The notes under the pieces are model-generated. The model was given only the letters and a program-made list of their open reading frames with translations, did no database searches and was not told the origin of the DNA. The translations under genes were made by a program, and so were the position numbers. From Scybalousia_A sp045221575 (GTDB lineage: Bacteria > Bacteroidota > Bacteroidia > Bacteroidales > P3), in assembly GCA_045221575.1 (NCBI GenBank), contig JBGUWU010000024.1:14056-78055 (forward strand): a DNA stretch of 64,000 nucleotides, given 5' to 3'. Shown here in pieces: positions 16,532-25,316 of this stretch; position 1 is the stretch's first letter, and each line of letters starts with the position of its first letter.

Positions 16532-17821
16532 GTGAAAAGAAAACATTATATATACATATCTTTTTTTGCTATAGCATTGTGTTGGTGTTTTGCTACGGAG
16601 ACTAAAGCACAAAACCGTCAAAGTTTAGAAAAGGAGAAAGCGAAGATAGAAAAAGAAATATCTTCAATGAATGCCATACTAAAGGAGACAAGAAAAAACA
16701 AAAAACTTTCTGCCTCTGAATTGCAGATAATAAAAAAGAAGGTAGAACAACGACAACAATTGGTTAATAATATAACTTCTCAGATTAATATATTAGACAA
16801 CCAAATCAAAACAACTCAACAAAGTATAACAGAATCTTATCGTAGTCTTGAAATTCTTAAGCAGAACTATGCTTATATGCTTCGTTATGCACAAAAACAT
16901 CGTTCTGCAATGGATAGGCTTTTGTTTATTTTCGCTGCAAAAGACTATCATGAAGCCTATCAGAGATATGTGTTCTTTAGACGTTATGCTTCTTTGCAAA
17001 GAAGTCAAATGGCAAAGATAGAAAACAAGACAATAGAGTTGTCTTCAATGACAGATGACCTGCTTAACCAAAAGAGATCACAGTCAAAGTTGCTTAATCA
17101 AGAAAAAGTCAATACAGCTAATCTTAATAAAGAGCGTCAGCAACAAGAGAAACTTGTAAATAATATCAAAAAGCAAGAAAGCCAGCTTGCAAAAGAAATA
17201 AAAGCAAAAGAAGCTAAAAAGAAGAAACTCCAACAGCAAATAAATGCTGCTATCTCTGCTGAGGTAAAAAAGCAAGCTAAGATAGCAGAAACAAAAAGAA
17301 AAAATGCTTCACCTACAAATGCAACAGCCCAAAAAGAACCTTCAACGGACAAGAAAACACCTGAGAAGAAAACATACGTAATGGCTGCCACACCAAAAGA
17401 AGAGGCTTTATCCAAGAGTTTTGAAACAAACAAAGGACGGCTTCCTTGGCCTGTAGGGAAAGGTGTAATTGTTAGTAGTTTTGGAAAACATCCACACCCA
17501 GATATTGCTGGAGTAGAGATAGAAAATCTTGGCGTTGATATTCGTACAACAAGAGGAGCAAGTGTTAAAGCTGTTTTTGAGGGAGAAGTTTGTAAAGTTT
17601 TTCCAGGACCTAATGGAAACAAAATAGTAATCATACGACACGGGGAATATATGACTGTTTATACCAATCTTGCAAGTGTTTCTGTATCTGATGGAACTAA
17701 GGTCTCAACAGGTCAAACCATAGGCATAATAGCAACAAACGAAAATGGAGAAAGTGAAATGAATTTCCAAGTTCGTCAAGGTGTAAAATGTCAAAATCCT
17801 TCTGCTTGGTTGAAAAGATAA
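16532..17821 (+). CDS. EnvC-like murein hydrolase activator (degenerate LytM domain)
   Basis: A 429-residue exported protein. It starts with GTG; no ATG precedes the signal peptide (ISFFAIALCWCFATETKAQ). Residues 28-250 form two long coiled coils (EKEKAKIEKEISSMN, KIENKTIELSSMTDDLL, KEIKAKEAKKKKLQQQI). A Lys/Thr/Pro linker follows, and then a C-terminal LytM/M23 fold from about residue 303 (LPWPVGKGVIVSSFGKHPHP). The zinc ligands are gone. The usual HxxxD reads NLGVD, the YxHL segment reads YTNL, and HxH reads NFQ. As with EnvC and NlpD, it therefore should not cut peptidoglycan itself but switch on amidases at division. Confidence 0.88.
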   Translation: MKRKHYIYISFFAIALCWCFATETKAQNRQSLEKEKAKIEKEISSMNAILKETRKNKKLSASELQIIKKKVEQRQQLVNNITSQINILDNQIKTTQQSITESYRSLEILKQNYAYMLRYAQKHRSAMDRLLFIFAAKDYHEAYQRYVFFRRYASLQRSQMAKIENKTIELSSMTDDLLNQKRSQSKLLNQEKVNTANLNKERQQQEKLVNNIKKQESQLAKEIKAKEAKKKKLQQQINAAISAEVKKQAKIAETKRKNASPTNATAQKEPSTDKKTPEKKTYVMAATPKEEALSKSFETNKGRLPWPVGKGVIVSSFGKHPHPDIAGVEIENLGVDIRTTRGASVKAVFEGEVCKVFPGPNGNKIVIIRHGEYMTVYTNLASVSVSDGTKVSTGQTIGIIATNENGESEMNFQVRQGVKCQNPSAWLKR

Positions 17822-17846
17822 TAACAAGAAATAATATACACACATT

Positions 17847-19904
17847 ATGAACAAGGCAAAGCATATCGTTTTATTTCTTTTTGCGACTGTATTCTGTGTC
17901 AGCATATTTGCACAAGAACATGCAAAATGGACATTCACAACAAACAAAATCAACGATTCAGTTTCTGAATTACAGTTGAAATGTTCCTTAGATAAGGGTT
18001 GGCATATTTATTCTCAATATACCAAAGGAACAGAAATGCCAATAGAATTTAAATTCTCAAATTCAAAAGAATATCAAAAGATTGGTGGAGTAAAAGAACC
18101 TGCAAGCAAAGCACATTATGATAAGTTTGCAAAAGACACAACACGTTCTTTTGAAGGCAATGTTGTATTTCGTCAAAGAGTGAAAGTAAAAACAGATAAA
18201 GATTTCAAAGTAAAAGGAACTCTTACTTTCCAACTTTGTGAGAATGGTTCATGTATTCCTCCCAATGATGTGGATTTTGTTTTTAATGTGAAAGGAAATC
18301 CTAATGCTGTAGGTACAGAATTGCAAGAAGAACCACAGTTAGCAGAATCTCCTACACAGATAGCAACAGAAAGTAATTCAACTCAAACAACTACTACTCT
18401 TGCAGAAGCAAAATCAATGGGAGATACTCAAGACCTTGCTAATAAATCTTTGTTTATGGTCTTTTTAATCTCGTTTGGTGTTGGATTGATAACCTTACTT
18501 ACACCTTGCGTCTTCCCTATGATTCCTATGACTATATCTTTCTTCCTACATGGCAAGAAAACTAATCGTCAAGGTAGAAAACAAGCATATTTCTTTGGTC
18601 TTTCAATAGTCTTAATCTTCGCCGTCTTAGGATTGTTGCTGACTTTGATATTTGGAAAAGACGCAATGTATATTATTTCTACTCATTGGATACCTAATGT
18701 TTTGTTCTTTATCATCTTTATGGTTTTTGCTCTTTCTTTCTTCGGGCTATTTGAAATAACAATGCCAAGTAAATGGGTAACCAAATCAGATAAGGAAAGT
18801 GAAAAGGGAGGATTGTTAGGTTCATTCTTTATTGCTCTTACTACAGTATTAGTTTCTTTCTCTTGCACAGGACCTATTCTTGGAGCAGCATTAGTTGAGA
18901 TGGCTTCAGGTTCTTCTAATTCGTTTATCTTCTTTGTGTCTATGTTAGGCTTTGCCGTAGGTTTTGCATTGCCATTCACTCTTTTGGCTATGTTCCCTTC
19001 ATTCTTGAAGAACATGAAAAGCGGTTCATGGTTAAACAGCGTCAAAGTTGTTTTCGGTTTCTTAGAGATAGCATTAGGATTAAAGTTCCTTATGGTTGCA
19101 GACCAAGCATGTAATTGGGGAATCTTGCCAAGAACAACATATCTTTGCATTTGGATAGTGATATTCGCTATGATAGGATTCTACTTATTAGGAAAACTGA
19201 AATTCAAAGGAGATTCAGAACTTAAACATATAAGTGTTCCTCGTTTATTCCTTGCTATTGTTTCCTTCTCATTTACTATTTATATGATACCTGGTCTTTG
19301 GGGTGCTCCACTTAGCACTATTTCAGGCTATCTTCCTCCTGTTTCTTCTCAAGAATACAATATTGAGAAGCTTATTGTTGAAAACTCAGGTACAACAAGT
19401 TTAAACAACGATGGATTCCCTATTCAAAGAAAATATGCAGACAAATTAGATGGACATGTTCCTGTTGGTTTCAAAGCCTTCTTTGATTTAGAAGAAGCAA
19501 AAGCTTATGCTAAGCAAGTAGGTAAGCCTTTATTCTTAGACTTTACAGGAAAGAGTTGTGCAAACTGCAGGGAGATGGAAACAGCCGTGTGGTCTGTACC
19601 TGCAGTTAAAGACTTGATACAACAAGACTATATTCTTGTATCCTTATATTGCGATGAAAACACAATAGAACTTCCTAAAGAAGAATGGACTCAAATGAAT
19701 GGAAAAACAATAAAGACTTTAGGACGTAGAAATCTTAACTATCAAATAGAGAAATTCCATGCTAATGCACAACCTCTTTATGTTCTTATGGACGGTGATG
19801 GCAATCTATTAACAGAAAAGCCACAACCATACGACAAGAACGTTGAAAACTTTATTTCTTTCTTGCAAAAAGGGTTAGATAATTTTAAAAAACAAGAGAA
19901 ATAA
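17847..19904 (+). CDS. dsbD: DsbD-like thiol:disulfide interchange protein
   Basis: DsbD carries electrons from cytoplasmic thioredoxin across the inner membrane to periplasmic thiols. All three cysteine pairs are visible in the 685-residue protein. The N-terminal immunoglobulin-like domain has Cys131/Cys136 (QLCENGSCIPP). The central membrane domain of about eight helices has Cys221 (LTPCVFPMIP) and Cys340 (VSFSCTGPILG). The C-terminal thioredoxin domain has Cys571-AN-Cys574 (TGKSCANCREME). The signal peptide ends IFAQ. Gene length and domain order are typical. It could supply reducing power to the redox-type secreted proteins in the window. It starts 25 bp after the EnvC-like gene. Confidence 0.93.
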   Translation: MNKAKHIVLFLFATVFCVSIFAQEHAKWTFTTNKINDSVSELQLKCSLDKGWHIYSQYTKGTEMPIEFKFSNSKEYQKIGGVKEPASKAHYDKFAKDTTRSFEGNVVFRQRVKVKTDKDFKVKGTLTFQLCENGSCIPPNDVDFVFNVKGNPNAVGTELQEEPQLAESPTQIATESNSTQTTTTLAEAKSMGDTQDLANKSLFMVFLISFGVGLITLLTPCVFPMIPMTISFFLHGKKTNRQGRKQAYFFGLSIVLIFAVLGLLLTLIFGKDAMYIISTHWIPNVLFFIIFMVFALSFFGLFEITMPSKWVTKSDKESEKGGLLGSFFIALTTVLVSFSCTGPILGAALVEMASGSSNSFIFFVSMLGFAVGFALPFTLLAMFPSFLKNMKSGSWLNSVKVVFGFLEIALGLKFLMVADQACNWGILPRTTYLCIWIVIFAMIGFYLLGKLKFKGDSELKHISVPRLFLAIVSFSFTIYMIPGLWGAPLSTISGYLPPVSSQEYNIEKLIVENSGTTSLNNDGFPIQRKYADKLDGHVPVGFKAFFDLEEAKAYAKQVGKPLFLDFTGKSCANCREMETAVWSVPAVKDLIQQDYILVSLYCDENTIELPKEEWTQMNGKTIKTLGRRNLNYQIEKFHANAQPLYVLMDGDGNLLTEKPQPYDKNVENFISFLQKGLDNFKKQEK

Positions 19905-19961
19905 AAGTTATTGGTCGCTGATAATTAGGTTTAATATATGCTAAATTAAATATAAATTTTA

Positions 19962-20110
19962 CCACTCTTCGTTTGGTTTTTGCCAAATCAAGAGTTTATG
20001 CCGGAAAAAACTATTTTTTACTAAAAAAATAGTTTTTTTTGACATGAAAACCAAGTTTGGCGGCGACAAAACGACGTTTGGCAAAATAAAGATGACGATT
20101 GGCGAAATAT
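19962..20110. repeat. Phased 21-bp repeat element, locus 2 (two opposed half-arrays)
   Basis: Right half: TTTGG/TTTGG/ATTGG start at 20056, 20077 and 20098, exactly 21 bp apart, in units like AAAACGACGTTTGGCAAAATA. Left half: the inverted words CCACT and CCAAA start at 19962 and 19983, again 21 bp apart. The centre contains the inverted repeat AACTATTTTTT/AAAAAATAGTT. A 28-codon open frame (20044-20130) reads through the right half with heptads such as KTKFGGD and KTTFGKI. It has no clear translation signal. The element ends just before the promoter of the exonuclease gene. Confidence 0.85.
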
Positions 20111-20114
20111 TTTG

Positions 20115-20122
20115 TAACTTTG
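20115..20122 (+). promoter_or_regulatory. -7 promoter element for the exonuclease gene
   Basis: TAACTTTG, 31 bp before the ATG at 20153, directly adjoining the phased repeat element. The -33 position falls inside the last repeat unit. Confidence 0.5.
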
Positions 20123-20152
20123 CACATTAAAAAAATAGAGTAGAGAGTAGCT

Positions 20153-20704
20153 ATGTTTTCATTTACGGCTATAGATTTTGAAACTGCGGACAAATATTTT
20201 CCTTGCTCATTAGGACTTTGCAAGGTTGAGGATAATAAAGTTGTTGATGTTAGATATTGGCTAATAAAACCGATATGTTATCCTTATTTTCATTACTATG
20301 CACAACGTATTCATGGCATACATAAAGAAGATGTTGCTAACGAACCAACTTTTGATAAAATATGGCAGGAAATAAAACCATACTTAACTAATACCATGAT
20401 TTTAGCTCATAATGCTTCGTTTGATATAAATGTTCTTAGGAAAACATTACGATTTTATCATTTGGAAAAACCTCAAAGTCGTTATCTTTGTACTTATGTT
20501 CTGTCAAGAGATGTTTGGAAAGAGTCTCAGAAATTTTCATTGGATTATCTGTGTAACTTGGAAAATATTAGCTTAAACCATCATAATGCACAATCAGATG
20601 CTTATGCTTGTGCAGAACTTTTTCTTAGAGAAGTAAATCATCTTGGTGTGAATAGTTTTGAAGAACTTAAAGCTATCACACATAGAAGATATAATAAGGT
20701 TTAG
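20153..20704 (+). CDS. DEDDh-family 3'-5' exonuclease (DnaQ/RNase T-like)
   Basis: A 183-residue single-domain cytoplasmic exonuclease. The DEDDh metal and catalytic residues are all present: Asp8 and Glu10 (AIDFETAD), Asp91 (AHNASFD), His144 and Asp149 (HHNAQSDA). Such stand-alone proteins trim DNA or RNA 3' ends; they resemble the epsilon proofreading subunit but are shorter and lack its polymerase-binding tail. The physiological substrate is not clear. It is a single-gene unit, convergent with the LuxE-like gene, which ends 29 bp away. Confidence 0.88.
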   Translation: MFSFTAIDFETADKYFPCSLGLCKVEDNKVVDVRYWLIKPICYPYFHYYAQRIHGIHKEDVANEPTFDKIWQEIKPYLTNTMILAHNASFDINVLRKTLRFYHLEKPQSRYLCTYVLSRDVWKESQKFSLDYLCNLENISLNHHNAQSDAYACAELFLREVNHLGVNSFEELKAITHRRYNKV

Positions 20705-20732
20705 ATTTCGTTATTTTTCTTTTAAAGTTGGA

Positions 20733-21737
20733 CTAATACATAAGATTGCAACCTCTTATATCTGAATAGTCTAATCTTCCAATTATTTCGAAAGAGTTAT
20801 TGGAAAGTTTTTTGCCCATGTCTTGCGTTTGAATAAAACAACAAGTGTCAATGTTGCATAAATCAATAACATTTATTATGCCTTTTTTGTTGTAAAGAGT
20901 GTTTTTGAAATCGTTTGTTTCTTTCACAACTACATGCATCTGTTTTGGAGTATAGAAAACGCCGTCTTTTAAAGAATAAGCTTGAGAAAACAACTCACAC
21001 ATTCCGTATTCTGAAGCTATATTGTTGATATTAAAACCTTGTTTTAGGATTTTATGTATCTCAGATTTAGGCATTTCTTTACGTCTTCCTTTCATTCCAC
21101 CTGTTTCAAAAACAATAGTATGCTTTAAGTTTAGATTATATTTCTCAACTAAGTCTAACAAAGCATAGGTTACACCCAAAAGAATAGTTTTTACTTCGTT
21201 TTGTTCGTTGAAAAGAAGGATATGATACACATCATCTAAGTTGTGGGCATAGAATCCGCTTTGTTTGTGCTTGCTTTTTTGCACGAAAGCGTCCATCATA
21301 CAGATTAAAGAAGAATGTTCTTGTTCTAAGTAGTTAGGTAATAAACAAATGAAACAATAATCTTCAACATTAGCGAAAAACTGTGAGAAACAAGAGAAAG
21401 TATTGTTGATATAAAAGTCTTTATTATAAACAATATGCTTGCTTCTTGTTGAAGAACTTGTACCTGAAGAAAGAAAATAGTCTTCACTATCATAGTTTTT
21501 AAAGCAAGTTATCTCAAAATTTTTGAAAAAAGATATAGGGAGAAAAGGTATGTCCTCAATATTGTCTATCTTTTCTATATTGTGATAAGTAAAATCACAC
21601 CATTTCTTATAAACATTGTTGTTTTCATACTGAAAAAGCAATGCTTCTCTGCACAAAACAAAGAAATCCTCTTTTGTTTCTATGTTTTGTATCTTCTTAG
21701 TCCAAGTATCAAAGAATTGTTTATCAACTTTTTTCAT
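20733..21737 (-). CDS. LuxE-like acyl-protein synthetase family enzyme
   Basis: A 334-residue member of the LuxE acyl-protein synthetase family, ATP-dependent adenylate-forming enzymes related to PaaK/phenylacetate-CoA ligases. Visible motifs are the Ser/Thr-rich phosphate loop SSGTSSSTRSKHI near residues 92-104, ETGGMKGRRKEM, SEYGMCELFSQAYS, and the late IGRLDYSDIRGCN. In luminous bacteria LuxE activates fatty acids for aldehyde synthesis. In Bacteroidota the homologues are often near surface-polysaccharide genes and their substrate is unknown. No LuxC/LuxD homologue is in the window. The gene is 9 bp downstream of the EEP-family gene, so they share an operon. Confidence 0.82.
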   Translation of the reverse strand: MKKVDKQFFDTWTKKIQNIETKEDFFVLCREALLFQYENNNVYKKWCDFTYHNIEKIDNIEDIPFLPISFFKNFEITCFKNYDSEDYFLSSGTSSSTRSKHIVYNKDFYINNTFSCFSQFFANVEDYCFICLLPNYLEQEHSSLICMMDAFVQKSKHKQSGFYAHNLDDVYHILLFNEQNEVKTILLGVTYALLDLVEKYNLNLKHTIVFETGGMKGRRKEMPKSEIHKILKQGFNINNIASEYGMCELFSQAYSLKDGVFYTPKQMHVVVKETNDFKNTLYNKKGIINVIDLCNIDTCCFIQTQDMGKKLSNNSFEIIGRLDYSDIRGCNLMY

Positions 21738-21746
21738 TTCTAATCT

Positions 21747-22658
21747 TTATTTCCATCTAATACGAGCAAAAATAGGGTAGTGGTCAGAAGGAGTTCTAAT
21801 AATGCCTTCTTTAAAACTTATTTCATTAGGAGCATCGTGGCCTTTGATATTTTCCTTTTTGTTTTTGCTAATCCAATACATGTTAGTCATAACGGCGTAG
21901 TTATCTACCGTAAAGTCGTTTGTAACAAATATATGGTCTATTCTACTATTTGTTCTTATTAAAGGATTAAATGAATTGAAAGTTCCATTAGGTATCATCT
22001 TGTATTTGGCAATCTGATAACTGTCTTTTAAAATTCCACTCTTAGTAAATGTTTCGTAAATCTCATTGTTTTGATCTACATTAAAATCTCCTGTAAGTAT
22101 AGATGTTGTTCCTTGTGCTATTTGTTTTATTTTTGCAACAACAAGTTTAGCACTCTCTTTTCTTGCTACAACTCCTACATGATCCATGTGAAGATTAAAG
22201 AAAAAGAAAATCTTTTTTGTTTGGTTATCTCTGAATTTTCCCCATGTGCAGATGCGAATACAAGCGGCGTCCCAGCCTTTTTTAGGTTTATCAGTTTCTT
22301 CTGCAAGCCAGAAATTACCATCTTCTAATAATTCTATTCGTTCTTTGTTGTAAAAAATAGCAGCATATTCTCCTAATGTTTTACCATCATCTCTGCCAAC
22401 ACCGATATAAGAATATCTGTCCAAAAGTTGCAACATGTCATTCAATTGATTGTTTAGCACCTCTTGAGTTCCGAATACATCGGGTTGTTCAAAGTTTATT
22501 AGTTCGCAAATTTTCTCTGCCCTAATGTTCCAGCCATTGTCTTGTTTTGCATCATAATCGTTCTTATTTCTTACATTGTATGAACCAACAAGAAGACTTT
22601 GAGCATTGATAATAAAGAACGTTAAAATAAATACTACGAAGACAATATTCTTTTTCAT
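21747..22658 (-). CDS. Secreted endonuclease/exonuclease/phosphatase family protein
   Basis: A 303-residue exported protein with a signal peptide ending FFIINAQ and a complete DNase I-like (EEP) fold. Motifs are GSYNVRN, the metal-binding glutamate in DVFGTQEV, FFNLHMDHVG, the Asp-x-Asn motif in ILTGDFNVD, RIDHIFV, and the terminal SDHYPIFA histidine. The catalytic set is intact, so it should hydrolyse a phosphodiester or phosphomonoester outside the cytoplasm, for example nucleic acid, sphingomyelin or an inositol phosphate. Sequence alone does not decide which. It has its own -7 box at 22692-22699. Confidence 0.88.
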   Translation of the reverse strand: MKKNIVFVVFILTFFIINAQSLLVGSYNVRNKNDYDAKQDNGWNIRAEKICELINFEQPDVFGTQEVLNNQLNDMLQLLDRYSYIGVGRDDGKTLGEYAAIFYNKERIELLEDGNFWLAEETDKPKKGWDAACIRICTWGKFRDNQTKKIFFFFNLHMDHVGVVARKESAKLVVAKIKQIAQGTTSILTGDFNVDQNNEIYETFTKSGILKDSYQIAKYKMIPNGTFNSFNPLIRTNSRIDHIFVTNDFTVDNYAVMTNMYWISKNKKENIKGHDAPNEISFKEGIIRTPSDHYPIFARIRWK

Positions 22659-22691
22659 GATACTTTGTGTTTTTATTTAAAATATGGTTTG

Positions 22692-22699
22692 CAAAAATA
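22692..22699 (-). promoter_or_regulatory. -7 promoter element for the EEP-LuxE operon
   Basis: Minus-strand TATTTTTG, 34 bp before the start at 22658, back to back with the promoter for the T9SS cargo gene. Confidence 0.5.
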
Positions 22700-22720
22700 A
22701 GTGTTTTTTTTCATATTTTT

Positions 22721-22751
22721 CTTGTCTATAAAAATATTTTTAGTATCTTTG
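22721..22751 (+). promoter_or_regulatory. Promoter of the T9SS cargo and beta-helix genes
   Basis: CTTG (22721-22724), 19 bp, then TATCTTTG (22744-22751), one mismatch from the Bacteroidota consensus. It lies 31 bp before the ATG at 22782. Confidence 0.65.
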
Positions 22752-22781
22752 CACACTTAACTAACAATAAAACACATTAAT

Positions 22782-23270
22782 ATGAGAAAAATGAATTTAT
22801 TTTTGTTTCTATGCTTAATTATAAGTTTAGGAATAAAAGCCCAAAATGTTCTTGTGGTTCAATTAACAGACCAAACGGAACAAAACTTTGACTTGGGCGA
22901 AAACGGAACAGTGTATTTTCTTGAGGCAACAATAGATTCTCAGGGATATATCAACATCGTAGATAATCAAAACAATTCGACGACTATTTTTTATGAAGAT
23001 ATTCAGAAGATGTATTTTGCTTCTGTTATGTCAATAGAAGAAGTTGAGAATGAAAATCAACTTTTAGTTTATCCTAATCCAGCAAAAGACTATATAAAAA
23101 TAGCGAATGTGAGTTCGGAAAAAAACAATATTGTTATTTATAGTTTAGATGGTAAAATGCTTTTACAGGAAGAAAAATCCAATAATGAACAGATAGATAT
23201 TTCTTTGCTGGAAAAGGGAATATATGTTTTGAAAGTGAATAATAGAACCTTTAAATTCTCAAAGATATGA
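22782..23270 (+). CDS. Small protein with a type IX secretion C-terminal sorting domain
   Basis: A 162-residue exported protein. The signal peptide ends GIKAQ. A short beta domain of about 60 residues follows (VLVVQLTDQTEQNFDLG, TIFYEDIQKMYF). The last 75 residues are a recognisable type A T9SS sorting domain: LLVYPNPAKDYIKI, IVIYSLDGKMLLQE, and LLEKGIYVLKVN with a terminal lysine-rich end. The sorting domain should direct it through the T9SS for attachment to the outer surface. There is little cargo, so the N-terminal module itself may be the functional part or a docking module. Its stop overlaps the start of the beta-helix gene by 4 bp, implying coupled expression. Confidence 0.85.
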   Translation: MRKMNLFLFLCLIISLGIKAQNVLVVQLTDQTEQNFDLGENGTVYFLEATIDSQGYINIVDNQNNSTTIFYEDIQKMYFASVMSIEEVENENQLLVYPNPAKDYIKIANVSSEKNNIVIYSLDGKMLLQEEKSNNEQIDISLLEKGIYVLKVNNRTFKFSKI

Positions 23271-25267
23271 AAAAGATAAGTGTTTTAATAGTAGTATGCC
23301 TTTTCTCTTTTCTTGGTTTAAAGGCTCAGGATACTGTTTTGATGTATTATAACGGGGGAGTTATCTATCAAAACGATGTTTCCAATGTTAATAGTTTTAA
23401 AATGACGGACAATACTTCAAATCTTTTGATTAATGATTCGGAAGAGGGTACAGTGTTGCCAATAAATGTTATAGATAGTATTATTTTTTCTCATCAAGGA
23501 TCAGAAATTGCTAATATTATTTATGTAACATACGCTGGAGATACAGCATACGTGGTAAATAATGTTGGAAGTGAGAACATAGATATTAGTGTTTCTGGAG
23601 CCAATGTCTCAATTTTGACAACAGCAGGTATAACTAATATAGAATATTATTTGTCTGGTAGTTCAGAAGATGGCTCTTTTTATTTGGAATCCGACAAGAA
23701 GTTTAAAATATCTTTAGGTGGTTTGAACTTAACTTCGCTTACTACTATTCCAATCCGCTTAAAGAAAGACAAAACGACTACTTTCAATATAGTAGATAGA
23801 ACAACAAACATATTAACCGATAATTCTGCATCTGATGGCAAGGCTGTTATTAACACAAAAGGTGAAACTACTTTCATAGGTGGTGGAACTTTGACTTGTA
23901 TCGCAAATAAAAAGAATGGAATATCTTCTGATAATACTTTAAGTTTTGAAGAACCAACGATAAATATTACTGTTAATGCTGATGCAGGAAAAGGTGTTAA
24001 ATCTGATATTGATGTTGAGATTTCAGGAGGAATTTTAAATATCACAGCAGCAGGTACAGTTGTGTTAGAAGAAGTAGGCTCGGGCTATGATCCTTCTTAT
24101 TGTAGTGCGATAGGAGCAGATAGTAATATAACTATTAGTGGAGGTGATATAATTCTTACTCTTCCTTCTTCTAATGCTGGAGGTAGGGGAATAAGTACTG
24201 ATGGAAATATTACGATTACAGGTAATCCTACAATAAACATTACTGCTGCTTCCGATGGAGCAACTTATATTGATAGCACAGGGACAACAGATTCTTATAA
24301 ATCTTCTTGTATTAAGGCCGATGGCAATCTGTTTATTGACGGAGGAAATATTACCTTAGCTCAATCTGGTTCTGGTGGTAAGTGTATAAAAATTGATGGA
24401 ACGATAACAATTATGGACGGAGAAAATACCTCTCCTGTTATCAACGCATCAACAAGCGGAGAACATTTTGTTGAGGTACAAGGTTCAGGTTGGGGTAATG
24501 AAACAGATTATGCTCAACCAAAAGCCATAGCATCAGAGGGTAATTTCTATATCTCTGGTGGTTATATCAACGTTACAACTCAGAATGATGGAGGGGAAGG
24601 ATTAGAAAGTAAGGATACAATGTTTATTTCTGGGGGAGAAATAATACTTAACACTTATGATGATGCTATAAATGCAGCTTCTCATATAGAAATTTCCGGA
24701 GGTAAAGTTTATGCTCATGTAACAGGAAATGATGCTATAGATGCAAATGGTACAATGACAATAAGTGGAGGTTTGGTTATCGCAGTAGGACAGACTGCAC
24801 CAGAAGGTGGTTTTGATTGCGATCAAAATACTTTCAAAATAACAGGAGGAACTCTTATTGGTATAGGTGGTGAGCATTCGACTCCTACATCTTCTGTTTG
24901 TACTCAGAGAGTTATTTTAAAGAGTGGTGTGTCTGCAAATCAGGCAATAAACTTTACAGACAATAGCGGTAATAGCATAATTATGTTCCAAATACCTGAA
25001 ATAACTTCAATGCAAGGAGGTCCAGGTGGCGGTCCAAATAATTCTCCTGCTTATGGTCCAGGTGGCGGTCCTGGAGGTGGCCCTGGTGGAAATAATGGAT
25101 TAGTTCTTTTGATTTCTTCTCCAAGTATTTCTACAGGAACTTATAGACTATACACAGGTGGAACAATCTCTGGAGGCACAGAATGGAATGGTTACTACAC
25201 AGAAGCAACATATACCGGAACAACTTATTCTTCTATAAATGTTTCTTCAATGGTAACAAATAATTAA
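23267..25267 (+). CDS. Secreted Cthe_2159-like beta-helix carbohydrate-binding protein
   Basis: A 666-residue exported protein (signal peptide ending GLKAQ). An N-terminal module of about 70 residues resembles other Bacteroidota surface proteins (VLMYYNGGVIYQNDVSNVNS). A long series of beta-helix rungs follows, rich in G-x-I-x-I-S-G-G turns: DGNITITGNPTINIT, DGNLFIDGGNITL, EGNFYISGGYINV, DTMFISGGEIIL and ASHIEISGGKVYAH. This is the pattern of the Cthe_2159 family, which binds acidic polysaccharides such as polygalacturonate. A Gly/Pro-rich stretch at about residues 585-612 interrupts the C-terminal part. No T9SS sorting domain is visible at its own C-terminus, in contrast to its overlapping upstream partner. 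Confidence 0.8.
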   Translation: MKKISVLIVVCLFSFLGLKAQDTVLMYYNGGVIYQNDVSNVNSFKMTDNTSNLLINDSEEGTVLPINVIDSIIFSHQGSEIANIIYVTYAGDTAYVVNNVGSENIDISVSGANVSILTTAGITNIEYYLSGSSEDGSFYLESDKKFKISLGGLNLTSLTTIPIRLKKDKTTTFNIVDRTTNILTDNSASDGKAVINTKGETTFIGGGTLTCIANKKNGISSDNTLSFEEPTINITVNADAGKGVKSDIDVEISGGILNITAAGTVVLEEVGSGYDPSYCSAIGADSNITISGGDIILTLPSSNAGGRGISTDGNITITGNPTINITAASDGATYIDSTGTTDSYKSSCIKADGNLFIDGGNITLAQSGSGGKCIKIDGTITIMDGENTSPVINASTSGEHFVEVQGSGWGNETDYAQPKAIASEGNFYISGGYINVTTQNDGGEGLESKDTMFISGGEIILNTYDDAINAASHIEISGGKVYAHVTGNDAIDANGTMTISGGLVIAVGQTAPEGGFDCDQNTFKITGGTLIGIGGEHSTPTSSVCTQRVILKSGVSANQAINFTDNSGNSIIMFQIPEITSMQGGPGGGPNNSPAYGPGGGPGGGPGGNNGLVLLISSPSISTGTYRLYTGGTISGGTEWNGYYTEATYTGTTYSSINVSSMVTNN

Positions 25268-25281
25268 CCGAGATATACAAG

Positions 25282-25312
25282 AAAAAGGACGACTCTTTTA
25301 GTCGTCCTTTTT
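25282..25312. terminator. Bidirectional terminator between the beta-helix gene and mnmE
   Basis: A perfect 13-bp stem (AAAAAGGACGACT at 25282-25294 with its complement at 25300-25312) has a 5-nt loop. It has T-rich flanks in both directions and serves two convergent genes. Confidence 0.9.
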
Positions 25313-25316
25313 TGTT

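Noticed and set aside
20044..20130. 28-codon open frame with KTKFGGD/KTTFGKI heptads
   Set aside because: It lies wholly within the 21-bp array, has no ribosome-binding or promoter signal of its own and overlaps the -7 box of the next gene. Locus 3 gives a similar reading but without an initiating ATG. I treat it as repeat DNA, not a gene.
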